A DNA stretch of 64,000 bases, from the NCBI GenBank assembly GCA_963710615.1, contig CAVQBF010000002.1:124001-188000 (forward strand), written 5' to 3'. Each line of letters begins with the position of its first letter. Position 1 is the stretch's first letter. The notes beneath the pieces were generated by a model. That model was not told the origin of the DNA, searched no databases, and saw only the letters and a program-made list of their open reading frames with translations. This DNA is from GCA-2746605 sp963710615. GTDB taxonomy: Bacteria > Bacteroidota > Ignavibacteria > Ignavibacteriales > Melioribacteraceae. Made by a program: the position numbers and the translations under genes. Positions 18,803 to 26,447 of the stretch are shown here, piece by piece.

Positions 18803-19183
18803 ATGAAACGAATTATTAATCTAACCGCAGCATTTTTAGTATTATCATTCTTAACAACATCACTTCTTGCTCAAGAAGAAATAAAGGTCCAAAATAAAAA
18901 GATGGTTAAATCCCAAACAATGGATGGTGTTAATAATCCTGGTCCAAATTGGGTTGATGCAGACGGCGATGGTATTTGCGATAATAAAGGAACCGGAAAC
19001 TCAGGCAAACAATTTAAAGGCACAAACGGTAATAAGGGAAGCAAAGGAAATAAAAAAGGTGGTTTAGGTGATGGTTCCGGTATAAGACCTCAAGATGGCA
19101 CTGGATTTGGCTCAGGAAACGGGTCTGGCGATTGTGATGGTACAGGTTCAAAAGGAAGTCAGCAAAGAAAAGGAAGAAAATAA
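18803..19183 (+). CDS. Small secreted Gly/Lys/Asp-rich protein with an EF-hand-like acidic loop
   Basis: A 126-residue protein with a signal peptide ending near 'LLAQE' (about residue 24). After it comes an acidic loop 'DADGDGICDNK', the DxDxDG pattern of calcium-binding EF-hand or thrombospondin type 3 repeats. The C-terminal half is a low-complexity Gly/Asn/Lys/Ser tail. The start at 18803 has AGGAG with six-base spacing; a longer frame from 18758 would begin upstream of the predicted transcript. It is preceded by a sigma-54 promoter and shares its composition with the two small proteins at 23968 and 24363. Metal binding is inferred; no known family was recognised. Confidence 0.75.
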   Translation: MKRIINLTAAFLVLSFLTTSLLAQEEIKVQNKKMVKSQTMDGVNNPGPNWVDADGDGICDNKGTGNSGKQFKGTNGNKGSKGNKKGGLGDGSGIRPQDGTGFGSGNGSGDCDGTGSKGSQQRKGRK

Positions 19184-19204
19184 TACCCAACATGCATTGA
19201 ATGT

Positions 19205-19234
19205 AAAAGGGAGTAATATTGCTCCCTTTTTTTA
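19205..19234. terminator. Bidirectional intrinsic terminator between the 18803 gene and the sigma-54 activator
   Basis: A stem AAAAGGGAG/CTCCCTTTT is followed by further T residues on the plus strand and reads as a hairpin on the minus strand too. It overlaps the stop codon of the convergent regulator gene at 19232. Confidence 0.85.
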
Positions 19235-20608
19235 TTTCTTATCAAATTTAATTTCTAAAATATCCATTCTTGATCTCAAATGTCTTTCTGTAATATTTAG
19301 TAGCCTCGCTGCTGCACTCTTGTTGCCATTAGTTCTGTTGAGAGCTTCCAAAATAATATCTGTCTCAAAAGATTTAACTTTTTGTTCATATCCATCTTCA
19401 AGATCAGTTGGGTCAAACAATTTCTTTTCAGATATTTTGTTTATTTGATTTGGCAAGTCAGATTTGGTTATATATTCATCACGACATAGTACTACGGCAC
19501 GTTCTATAATATTTTCTAATTCTCTAATATTGCCGGGATAAGAGTATTTCATCAAATGATCCATTGCTTCTGAAGATGGAGCCAGCACATTTTTTTGATT
19601 TATAACTGAATATTTCTCAATGAAATGAGAAACAAGTATAGGTATATCACTTTTTCGTTTTCTTAAAGGAGGAATACAAATACTTACAACATTGAGTCGG
19701 TAAAATAAATCTTCTCTGAATTCATTATTAGCAATCATCTCTTCAAGATTACGATGAGTTGCAGTTATTATTCTTACATCCACAGAAATTGTTGAGTTTC
19801 CGCCAAGTCTTTGAATTTCACTAAACTGAACTGCACGTAAAAGTTTTACTTGTGCTTGGAGTGGAATATCGCCAACTTCATCAATAAATAATGTGCCTCC
19901 ATTTGCTTCTTCAAACCTGCCGATTCTTTGCTGTGAAGCTCCGGTGAACGATCCTTTCTCATGGCCAAATAATTCACTCTCTAAAAGATTTTCCGAAAGA
20001 GATGAAATATTTACAGTTACAAATGGTTTATCTTTTCTAGGACTAGCATAATGAATTGCTTTTGCAATAAGTTCTTTTCCGGTTCCACTCTCCCCTCTAA
20101 CCAAAACAGATGCTTTACTATTGGCAACTCTTCCCGCAGTATTAAGCACTTCCTCCATTTCACGGCTTTCTGAAATTATGGAATCGAACTTAAATTTCTG
20201 TTCAAGTTGTTCTTTCAGCAACTTATTTTCTGATACGAGAAATCTTTTTTCTCTAATTCTGCTCAATAAACTTTCAAGTTCATCTAAATCAATTGGCTTA
20301 GAAAGGTAATCATAAGCACCAGCTTTCATAATACTAACAGCATCTTCTACACTGCCATAAGCAGTCATAACTACAACATCTATTTCCGGATTATATTCTT
20401 TAACTTTTTTGAGGAGAGTAAATCCATCCCACTTAGGCATTCGGTAATCAGTAAGTATAACGTCAATTTGTTGCGACGTAATGATGTCAAATCCCTGTTC
20501 ACCGTTTGTTGCAGTGAAAACTTCAAAATCTCTGCGTTGAAGAAAACTTTTAAGGGATTTTAGTTGTGATTCTTCATCATCAATTATTAAGATTGATAAA
20601 TATTTCAT
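19232..20608 (-). CDS. NtrC-family sigma-54-dependent response regulator
   Basis: About 458 residues. A receiver domain has the acidic pair in 'LIIDDEE', phosphoacceptor Asp in 'VILTDYRMP' and Lys in 'YLSKPIDL'. A sigma-54 AAA+ domain follows with Walker A 'GESGTGKE', a sigma-54 contact loop reading GSFTGA (instead of the common GAFTGA), Walker B 'GTLFIDEVGD' and an arginine-finger region. The Fis-type helix-turn-helix ends 'NKSAAARLLNITERHLRSRM'. The ATG at 20608 is preferred over a TTG 12 bases upstream. It is 36 bases downstream of the sensor kinase gene, its evident partner, in an operon whose own promoter is of sigma-54 type. Confidence 0.92.
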   Translation of the reverse strand: MKYLSILIIDDEESQLKSLKSFLQRRDFEVFTATNGEQGFDIITSQQIDVILTDYRMPKWDGFTLLKKVKEYNPEIDVVVMTAYGSVEDAVSIMKAGAYDYLSKPIDLDELESLLSRIREKRFLVSENKLLKEQLEQKFKFDSIISESREMEEVLNTAGRVANSKASVLVRGESGTGKELIAKAIHYASPRKDKPFVTVNISSLSENLLESELFGHEKGSFTGASQQRIGRFEEANGGTLFIDEVGDIPLQAQVKLLRAVQFSEIQRLGGNSTISVDVRIITATHRNLEEMIANNEFREDLFYRLNVVSICIPPLRKRKSDIPILVSHFIEKYSVINQKNVLAPSSEAMDHLMKYSYPGNIRELENIIERAVVLCRDEYITKSDLPNQINKISEKKLFDPTDLEDGYEQKVKSFETDIILEALNRTNGNKSAAARLLNITERHLRSRMDILEIKFDKK

Positions 20609-20644
20609 TGTAAAACTCAAGTCAAAATTATCTATTATTTTTAT

Positions 20645-22672
20645 TTACAAGTTATTTGCTGAATTTATAGGGAGACGAATTATAAATGTTGTGCCAATAT
20701 TTTCTTCACTCTCAAATTCTAAAGTACCATTGTGCTCAAATATGATTCTTTGAATAATACTTAAGCCTATTCCAGTTCCACTTGCTTTAGTAGTGTAATA
20801 TAAATTAAAAATTTTATTTTGAATATGTTCAGGAATCCCAGAACCGTTATCTCTAATTTTTATATTAATTCTGTTATTAAATTCTTTTATCTTAAAAGTA
20901 ATTTCTCCTGCCTCAGTAATGGCGTCAATTGAGTTTTGCATAAGATTCATAATTACTTGCTGAATTTGGTTCCGGTCCCAATTTACTATCCCATTCCACT
21001 CTACTGATTTATTAAATGAAATATTCTTTTCTTTTAATAAACTATTATATTGCGCTTGAATTTGATCAATCAATTCAGCTAGCTCAAATTTCTGAAGTGA
21101 AATTTTTTCCGGTCGGGAAAATCTTAAGAAATCTTGTACAGTTTTGTTGATCCTTTTTATCTCTTTATTTACCAAGTTGGTCAGTGTGTAATACTCATCT
21201 GAATTTTCCAAAGGTTTAAAATCTTTATTTAGTTGTTGTGTAATTGTACTTATTGTGTTTAGAGGATTTCTAATTTCATGAGCAACTCCTGAAGCTAATT
21301 CTCCCATTGCAATTAATCTTTCCTTTCTATTGATATGTTCCTCAATTTGTTTTTGTTCTGTTAGATCGCGAAGCAAAATAATAGTATTTAGTTTATTTTC
21401 TTTTACCGGGAAAGAACTTTTTGAGACCAGCAGATATTTTTTATCACCTTTGATGTTAACTTCCAAATAAGTAATTGGTGAACTTGATAATTTTATTTTT
21501 TCAATATTTTTTTCATCAAAAAGGATATTGAGGCTCTGATTTTGTAATTCATTTTCAGTACTCTGAAATAGTTGTTCAGCTGCTCGGTTGAAAGTTTTTA
21601 TTTTATTACTTTCATCAAGAACAATTATACTGTCACTAACATTTTCAATAACCTTTTGTGAATAATCCTCAATAATTTGATAATCTTTTTTTAGAATCTC
21701 AAAGTTTTGTTTTGTAAAAACATATGCAAGTAATATAGAGCCCAATACTAAAAGTATTATTCCCATTAATAAAACTCGAGTTTCATTTTTTGAATTTGCC
21801 GAAATGAGTGGATCAGCCGGAAGACCTAACCGTAACAAACCAATTACTTCATTTTTATACTTGAAAGGATGAACAGCTTCAAAAACTGAATTTCCATCAG
21901 ATTCTACAATTCTTGTTTTTAATTTTAATTCTTCAAGTGACTCTAGCAAAAAAGTATCGTTAAAAATATTTGTTAAGCTCTCAAAATCGCCAGATGCAGC
22001 AATTATTCCATTAGTGTCTTGAAGAACTGCGTATTTTATCCCTTCATTTAAAGTTACATTTTTAAGAAGAGCACCAAAGCCAATTTTCTTTCTAAAATTC
22101 AGTAGTTCTTCTGCATCTAAATTTAAAACAATTGCTGAGTTATTTTTTGCAGATATTGCTACAGCAAATCTAAATCCTTCTTCATACCTTGCTTGTCTAA
22201 TGCCGAGATAAAGTGTGTCCTCTGTTCCTTCAAAAATTGGGTAGAGGAAATCTTTTGGTGTAAACTTCTCTTCTAAATTTTCGTGCATGGGTTGGTGATT
22301 TGTAAATATTTTTTCCCCTTTATTATTAAAAATATTTACTCTATAAATATTATTATCAATAGCGATCTGTTCTAATAGTTTATTTGTCAGCTGATTTCGC
22401 TCAAATAATAAACGAATTAATCCAGCATTATTCAGTAACCTATTTTTAATTTCTTTATCAATTTCTTCATACGAAAGTAATGCAGTATTTGAGGCAGCCA
22501 ATGTCGTTTCCAACAAAGAATGAGACTGCTCTTCCATTAACATCCTCAATTCCTTTTTACTCTGCAGCAGCTCCACTATGGAATAAGATAGTATTACTAT
22601 AGCTAATACAATAAAAATTAAGAATAAACTTTTGGGCTGGATATTTATTTGTTTGTTAGATTTTTGTGCCAT
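20645..22672 (-). CDS. Membrane sensor histidine kinase (periplasmic sensor, PAS, HisKA, HATPase)
   Basis: About 675 residues from the ATG at 22672; a TTG at 22738 in frame would add 22 residues. A transmembrane segment near the N-terminus and a second before the PAS domain ('GIILLVLGSILLAYVF') flank an extracytoplasmic sensor of about 260 residues. A PAS domain ('SDSIIVLDESNKIKTFNRA') leads to HisKA 'ASGVAHEIRNPLNTI' and a HATPase with 'NLMQNSIDAI', 'DNGSGIP' and 'GTGIGLSII'. This is the NtrB/ZraS-like kinase type that pairs with sigma-54 activators. It precedes the regulator in the same operon. The signal sensed is unknown. Confidence 0.9.
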   Translation of the reverse strand: MAQKSNKQINIQPKSLFLIFIVLAIVILSYSIVELLQSKKELRMLMEEQSHSLLETTLAASNTALLSYEEIDKEIKNRLLNNAGLIRLLFERNQLTNKLLEQIAIDNNIYRVNIFNNKGEKIFTNHQPMHENLEEKFTPKDFLYPIFEGTEDTLYLGIRQARYEEGFRFAVAISAKNNSAIVLNLDAEELLNFRKKIGFGALLKNVTLNEGIKYAVLQDTNGIIAASGDFESLTNIFNDTFLLESLEELKLKTRIVESDGNSVFEAVHPFKYKNEVIGLLRLGLPADPLISANSKNETRVLLMGIILLVLGSILLAYVFTKQNFEILKKDYQIIEDYSQKVIENVSDSIIVLDESNKIKTFNRAAEQLFQSTENELQNQSLNILFDEKNIEKIKLSSSPITYLEVNIKGDKKYLLVSKSSFPVKENKLNTIILLRDLTEQKQIEEHINRKERLIAMGELASGVAHEIRNPLNTISTITQQLNKDFKPLENSDEYYTLTNLVNKEIKRINKTVQDFLRFSRPEKISLQKFELAELIDQIQAQYNSLLKEKNISFNKSVEWNGIVNWDRNQIQQVIMNLMQNSIDAITEAGEITFKIKEFNNRINIKIRDNGSGIPEHIQNKIFNLYYTTKASGTGIGLSIIQRIIFEHNGTLEFESEENIGTTFIIRLPINSANNL

Positions 22673-22765
22673 ATTAAAATAAATAATTCTTAAAATAAAT
22701 ATGGAAGTTTGGCAAAACAATCCATTGATGCCATCCAATATAATTATTATTGAATTAACATAAAA

Positions 22766-23884
22766 TTAAAACTGATAACTAAAATTTAGATTAGTCTGAT
22801 TTGATTTGAAATTATACCAATAACTGTTAGAATTATTGTCGGTAGACTGGAAGGAGAGGCTTAACATTATTGTACGCTGCATTTCTTCTCCGATGTAAAT
22901 GTATTTAGTCAACGAAAGATTTAAATTAGTCTGTTTGTCATGTCTAACTATAGCTTCTTCAAAAGTTTCAAAATCTAAATATATACCTTGTGATGGATAA
23001 TCCTTTTCTTCAACCGAGTATAATAATCTAAGCATAATTTGTTCAGGCAGAACTTGAGTTAACTGAGTTCCAATTGTATATCCTTCATAACTTACAGGAT
23101 CATCAAAATATTGTGATTCATCACCATAAACGTACTCTAGATTTCTAATATAGTTTGCAGTACCGCCAATTATATTTTGCTTGGAATAGAAAACTGCTAA
23201 ACCGGTTGTCTCGGTTAAGGATTGGGCTATTCTTCCAAAATAATTTATTTGACTTGTAAAAGCTTTTGAATCTGAGGTCCAAAGGCTGTCTCCAACTAAC
23301 TCATAATCGTTCAAGTTGGTGGAAAAGTAATTTTTATAGTTATAATTTAAACCACCAATAAGTGTAGTTTTAGTTTCAAAACTTCTATTTAGTATTAATC
23401 CACCGTTCAATAAGATATTGTCTAAATCATTAAGGAATGAATAATCTGTTAAACTAACAGCAGCATTGCTGAAAATATTTATTTCATCTAATAGAAGTTG
23501 GTACTTTATATAAGCATTATAATTAGTGTAGTCATAATATTCATAATCTGCAGTGTTTGTTCTTTGTTCAAAGTAGAGTCCGCTTATTATATTTTCTGTA
23601 GAATGCCATACTCCGATTTGATGCCAATAATAGTTCCTTTCATTTATATTATGAAAACTTGAATAGTTTCCATAATAACCAATACCTATTGAAGTGAAAT
23701 CCCTTTCAATTCCCAGCTCAAATGAACTTATCATTGATGAAATTGGAATAGGTGAGTTAAAAGGATTGTTACTGTAACTTTGTGAGGTCCCAAGCTTAAA
23801 ATTCCACTGCCCAATATTAACATTTACTGCAAGAAGTAGAAAGAGAAAAACTTTACTGTATATTTCGTTTAGTTTAAGTTTCAT
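22766..23884 (-). CDS. Predicted outer-membrane beta-barrel protein of unknown function
   Basis: A 372-residue protein with a signal peptide (about residues 1-25, ending 'NVNIGQ'). The rest is made of alternating amphipathic strands rich in Tyr, Asn and Phe, and it ends 'QTNLNFSYQF', a terminal aromatic strand typical of barrels inserted by the BAM machinery. No family was recognised. It is the third gene of the sigma-54 operon, between the small Asp/Gly-rich proteins and the sensor kinase. It may transport or anchor something for them, or serve as the surface element sensed by the kinase. That role is inference from position only. Confidence 0.65.
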   Translation of the reverse strand: MKLKLNEIYSKVFLFLLLAVNVNIGQWNFKLGTSQSYSNNPFNSPIPISSMISSFELGIERDFTSIGIGYYGNYSSFHNINERNYYWHQIGVWHSTENIISGLYFEQRTNTADYEYYDYTNYNAYIKYQLLLDEINIFSNAAVSLTDYSFLNDLDNILLNGGLILNRSFETKTTLIGGLNYNYKNYFSTNLNDYELVGDSLWTSDSKAFTSQINYFGRIAQSLTETTGLAVFYSKQNIIGGTANYIRNLEYVYGDESQYFDDPVSYEGYTIGTQLTQVLPEQIMLRLLYSVEEKDYPSQGIYLDFETFEEAIVRHDKQTNLNLSLTKYIYIGEEMQRTIMLSLSFQSTDNNSNSYWYNFKSNQTNLNFSYQF

Positions 23885-23916
23885 AAAAGAAGCAGTATGA
23901 TTTAAGTTTTATTTTC

Positions 23917-23952
23917 AGATTCCGGTACCGATAAATATCGGAACCGGAATCT
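23917..23952. repeat. Strong inverted repeat inside the sigma-54 operon
   Basis: Two 18-base arms match in 16 of 18 positions (AGATTCCGGT at one end, ACCGGAATCT at the other). The hairpin lies between the 23968 gene and the barrel gene, so it could attenuate or protect the transcript. The 'ACCGGAATCTA' arm end recurs at 52192. Confidence 0.7.
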
Positions 23953-23967
23953 ATTTATAGTTCGGTA

Positions 23968-24294
23968 TTAATTACCGCCTCTTCTTTTTAATCCCTCGCC
24001 ATCTTTCAATCTATCTCTATCACAATCACCAGTGCCACCGCAATTGTCGCAAACACCATCACCGTCCTCATCAACAAAACCATTACATTCGCCACTTCCA
24101 TCTTGAGTTTTTAATCTTTTTCTAACCTTTAAAGCCTCATCACAACCGGCACCGTCAGAATCTCCGTTAAGAAATTTGTGGAGTTGAAATTTTAACTTTT
24201 GTCCAAAATCCATTTTCTCCTGTCCATAAGTGGTGCTGGAAAAGAATACTAAGCTAACTACTACAAATACTGCTAATGAAAATACTTTTTTCAT
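23968..24294 (-). CDS. Small secreted Asp/Gly/Cys-rich protein with EF-hand-like loop
   Basis: A 108-residue protein with a signal peptide (about residues 1-25, ending 'STTYGQ'). The mature part carries an acidic stretch 'DEDGDGVCDNCGGTGDCD' holding the DxDGDG pattern with three close cysteines, plus two upstream cysteines. The C-terminus is basic and Gly-rich. The start at 24294 follows AGGAG with good spacing; an ATG 24 bases upstream lies before that site and is less likely. It is the second gene of the sigma-54 operon. Calcium or other metal binding is a guess from the acidic and cysteine residues. No known family was recognised. Confidence 0.7.
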   Translation of the reverse strand: MKKVFSLAVFVVVSLVFFSSTTYGQEKMDFGQKLKFQLHKFLNGDSDGAGCDEALKVRKRLKTQDGSGECNGFVDEDGDGVCDNCGGTGDCDRDRLKDGEGLKRRGGN

Positions 24295-24362
24295 AACTAA
24301 CTCCTTTTTGTTTAACATTTTGTTTATCTCAAGGATCCTTAAATTTTTATAAAGAAAATATA

Positions 24363-24842
24363 TTAATTACCACCTTTACCACTACCTTTTCCCTTCATTC
24401 CTTTGCCCTGATTATTGCTTCCTTTAGAATCATCATTATTACCTACGCCACTTACATTTCCTTTTTGTGGTCCCATTCCTTTTTTACCGATGTTATTGCT
24501 ATTCATAAATTTTCTAGCATTGCCTTTTCCATTTCCCATAACTGCATTATCATTGATTCCATCCCCATCTAAATCAACAAAACCCTTTTTCTGTTTTGCT
24601 CTTTGAAAGTCGGGATCCAGTCCATTTGGTATTCCATCGCCATCATGATCTGGAGCATTATCATTGTAGCCGTCTCCATCTGCATCAACAAATCCATATC
24701 CATGTTGATTTTTAGCCTTAACTTCTGTTTTCTCTTTAGATTTACTCTTATTTTTATTTTTGGTCTCATCTTGAGCAAATGCTGACGATGAATACAATAT
24801 CGTAAGAACCATCAATAAAAATATTTTAATCAAGTTTTTCAT
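24363..24842 (-). CDS. Small secreted protein with repeated DxDGDG loops and a Gly/Lys-rich tail
   Basis: A 159-residue protein with a signal peptide (about residues 1-23, ending 'SSAFAQ'). Three acidic loops follow: 'DADGDGYNDN', 'DHDGDGIPNG' and 'DLDGDGINDN', as in thrombospondin type 3 or EF-hand-like calcium sites. The last 50 residues are low complexity, ending 'GKGMKGKGSGKGGN'. The same kind of tail ends the divergent DUF2202 protein. It is the first gene of the operon read from the sigma-54 promoter at 24897. A secreted calcium-dependent structural or chaperone-like protein is one possibility; nothing proves it. Confidence 0.75.
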   Translation of the reverse strand: MKNLIKIFLLMVLTILYSSSAFAQDETKNKNKSKSKEKTEVKAKNQHGYGFVDADGDGYNDNAPDHDGDGIPNGLDPDFQRAKQKKGFVDLDGDGINDNAVMGNGKGNARKFMNSNNIGKKGMGPQKGNVSGVGNNDDSKGSNNQGKGMKGKGSGKGGN

Positions 24843-24881
24843 TTTTCCCTCAACTCATAATTTTGGTCACTACTTACTCAG

Positions 24882-24897
24882 TGAAAATTTTGTGCCA
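24882..24897 (-). promoter_or_regulatory. Sigma-54 (-24/-12) promoter of the minus-strand operon
   Basis: Read on the minus strand the sequence is TGGCAC-N5-TTTCA, the same boxes as at 18742. The predicted start near 24871 is 29 bases before the ATG at 24842. It should drive the two small proteins, barrel, sensor kinase and regulator. Confidence 0.65.
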
Positions 24898-24986
24898 ATT
24901 TACAAGATTAAAAATCATTCGATTTTGAGGCAAAAATCAATTCTCAGATGGATGAGATGGAAATAATCAACCATTTGGTAATTCAG

Positions 24987-25004
24987 TTCGACTTGATGGT
25001 CGAA
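24987..25004. promoter_or_regulatory. Candidate enhancer (UAS) TTCGAC-N6-GTCGAA between divergent sigma-54 promoters
   Basis: A perfect inverted repeat, TTCGACTTGATGGTCGAA. Its centre is about 85 bases upstream of the predicted start for the DUF2202 gene and about 125 upstream of that for the opposite operon, both normal for enhancer-binding proteins. The core matches 18646-18659. Confidence 0.6.
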
Positions 25005-25053
25005 TATTTGAATTTAAATATGAGAATATGTCTTTAATTCAAGCAAAAATAAA

Positions 25054-25069
25054 TGGCACACTGCTTGCC
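25054..25069 (+). promoter_or_regulatory. Sigma-54 (-24/-12) promoter of the DUF2202 gene
   Basis: TGGCAC-N5-TTGCC has consensus -24 and -12 boxes with correct spacing. The predicted start near 25080 lies 32 bases before the ATG at 25112, which itself has AAAGGAG upstream. Confidence 0.8.
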
Positions 25070-25111
25070 TATAAAGAAGTAAAAATTATTTCCATTAAAA
25101 GGAGCAACAAA

Positions 25112-25834
25112 ATGAAATCAATATTCAAAAGTTATATTTCAATAAATTTTACATTAGTAATCTTTCTAACATTATTTACATTCTGTTCATCCCCGGTTGA
25201 ATCAGATGCAGTAAATTCTCAAGAGTATGATCTGACCAAACAATTAGAGCTATTGGATTTAGAAGAGCTAAGTCCAGAAGAGACAGATGGACTATTATTT
25301 ATGAGGGAAGAAGAAAAGCTAGCCCGGGATGTATATTTAGTAATGTATGAAAAATGGGACGTAAGAGCATTCAGCAATATTGCAAAAAGTGAACAAAAAC
25401 ATATGGACGCGATCAAGGTTTTATTAGATAGATACTCGCTTAATGATCCGGTTACGGATGATAAAAAAGGTAAATTTATTAATTCTGATCTTCAAAATCT
25501 ATATGATCAACTAACTGTAATGGGAAGTGAATCTCTTCTTGCCGGACTAAAAGTGGGTGCAGCAATAGAGGAGATTGATATTTTGGACTTGGAAGAACAA
25601 CTAAATAATGTGGTAGATAATGAAGATATAAAGTTAGTCTACAATAACTTGCTTCGCGGTTCAAGAAATCATTTAAGGGCATATGTAAGAAATATTACTA
25701 ATCAAGGTGAAACTTATGAACCTCAGTATATGAACGGAGATGCTTACGAAGAAATTATTAAAACTGATATGGAACGCGGCGGAAAAGGCAAAGGTAAAAG
25801 ATATGGAAAGGGAATGGGCAAAAATAATGGATAA
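25112..25834 (+). CDS. DUF2202 family ferritin-like exported protein
   Basis: A 240-residue protein with a hydrophobic N-terminus (about 8-24) followed by Cys25, a possible lipid-attachment site although the residue before it is Phe, not the usual small one. The DUF2202 domain (about 50-205) is helical with ferritin-like metal ligand patterns: 'REEEKLARDVY' (about 65-75) and 'SEQKHMDAI' with Glu94 and His97. The C-terminus is Gly/Lys-rich ('GGKGKGKRYGKGMGKNNG'), like the tail of the divergently encoded 24363 protein. The start was chosen because 25112 is the first ATG after the sigma-54 promoter. A periplasmic or surface redox/metal role is plausible; none is proven for the family. Confidence 0.8.
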   Translation: MKSIFKSYISINFTLVIFLTLFTFCSSPVESDAVNSQEYDLTKQLELLDLEELSPEETDGLLFMREEEKLARDVYLVMYEKWDVRAFSNIAKSEQKHMDAIKVLLDRYSLNDPVTDDKKGKFINSDLQNLYDQLTVMGSESLLAGLKVGAAIEEIDILDLEEQLNNVVDNEDIKLVYNNLLRGSRNHLRAYVRNITNQGETYEPQYMNGDAYEEIIKTDMERGGKGKGKRYGKGMGKNNG

Positions 25835-25969
25835 TTTGATGTTTTAATTTAGCTAGAAGGAATTGACAATTATTCTCAAAATTTCGATCGTTTTTTAATA
25901 AGTATAAAATATAGGCAGAATTAGTTTTGTAATGCAATAGTTTTTATATAAGTTTTCCACATAAATTTT

Positions 25970-26131
25970 AGGTTAAATTTTATTTAAAGGGAATCCGGTG
26001 ATTCATTTTTAGAAAATTCCGGAGCTGTACCCGCAACTGTAAGTTCTTGAAAAGTCTTTAGCATTTTGCCACTGTGCATCGATTGATGGATGGGAAGGCG
26101 TTAAAGATAGGACAAGCCAGGAGACCTGCCT
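25970..26131 (+). promoter_or_regulatory. Cobalamin (B12) riboswitch
   Basis: The conserved cobalamin-aptamer blocks appear in order: AAAGGGAATCCGGTG, then GGAGCTGTACCCGCAACTGTAAG-like core (26022-26043), GCCACTGTG (26068-26076), TGGGAAGGCG (26091-26100) and AAGCCAGGAGACCTGCCT (26114-26131). It lies upstream of the BtuB-like receptor and BtuG-like genes and should repress them when cobalamin is plentiful. No clear intrinsic terminator follows, so control may act on translation. Confidence 0.95.
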
Positions 26132-26246
26132 AATAATTTACTAAAGAAGCTTTCGGGATTTGAAGCTGAAATACCTCTTTAATTTATCCCAAAATCTTCA
26201 TTTAGAATCAAATTAAATTATTATTCTTTATCATAGCGGGATAACT

Positions 26247-26447
26247 GTGAACAAACACTTAATTAGAGAAGTTATTAGAGATGATTTTTCAATTCAATAT
26301 TATTCCATCATCTACAAAACCTCTAAATTCGATTTAAACAAATTATTGTTTGAAATAAACAAGCTTTGTTTTACACACTCAATACAAGAATCAATAAATA
26401 TTTATAAAGAAAGTTTCCTCCCTAAAAATGATCATAATCGCAATTGA
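26247..26447 (+). CDS. Small hypothetical protein between B12 riboswitch and receptor
   Basis: A 66-residue frame with a GTG start at 26247. Its stop overlaps the TTG start of the receptor gene by four bases (TTGA), an arrangement typical of translational coupling. The product is basic, with no signal peptide, membrane segment or recognised motif. It is the first frame after the cobalamin riboswitch. It may be a real small gene or a leader peptide that makes receptor translation depend on upstream reading. The short length and GTG start leave the call uncertain. Confidence 0.45.
   Translation: MNKHLIREVIRDDFSIQYYSIIYKTSKFDLNKLLFEINKLCFTHSIQESINIYKESFLPKNDHNRN

Noticed and set aside
25028..25111. 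Upstream extension of the DUF2202 gene to 25028
   Set aside because: The extension runs through the -24/-12 promoter; 25112 has a ribosome-binding site and opens a signal sequence.
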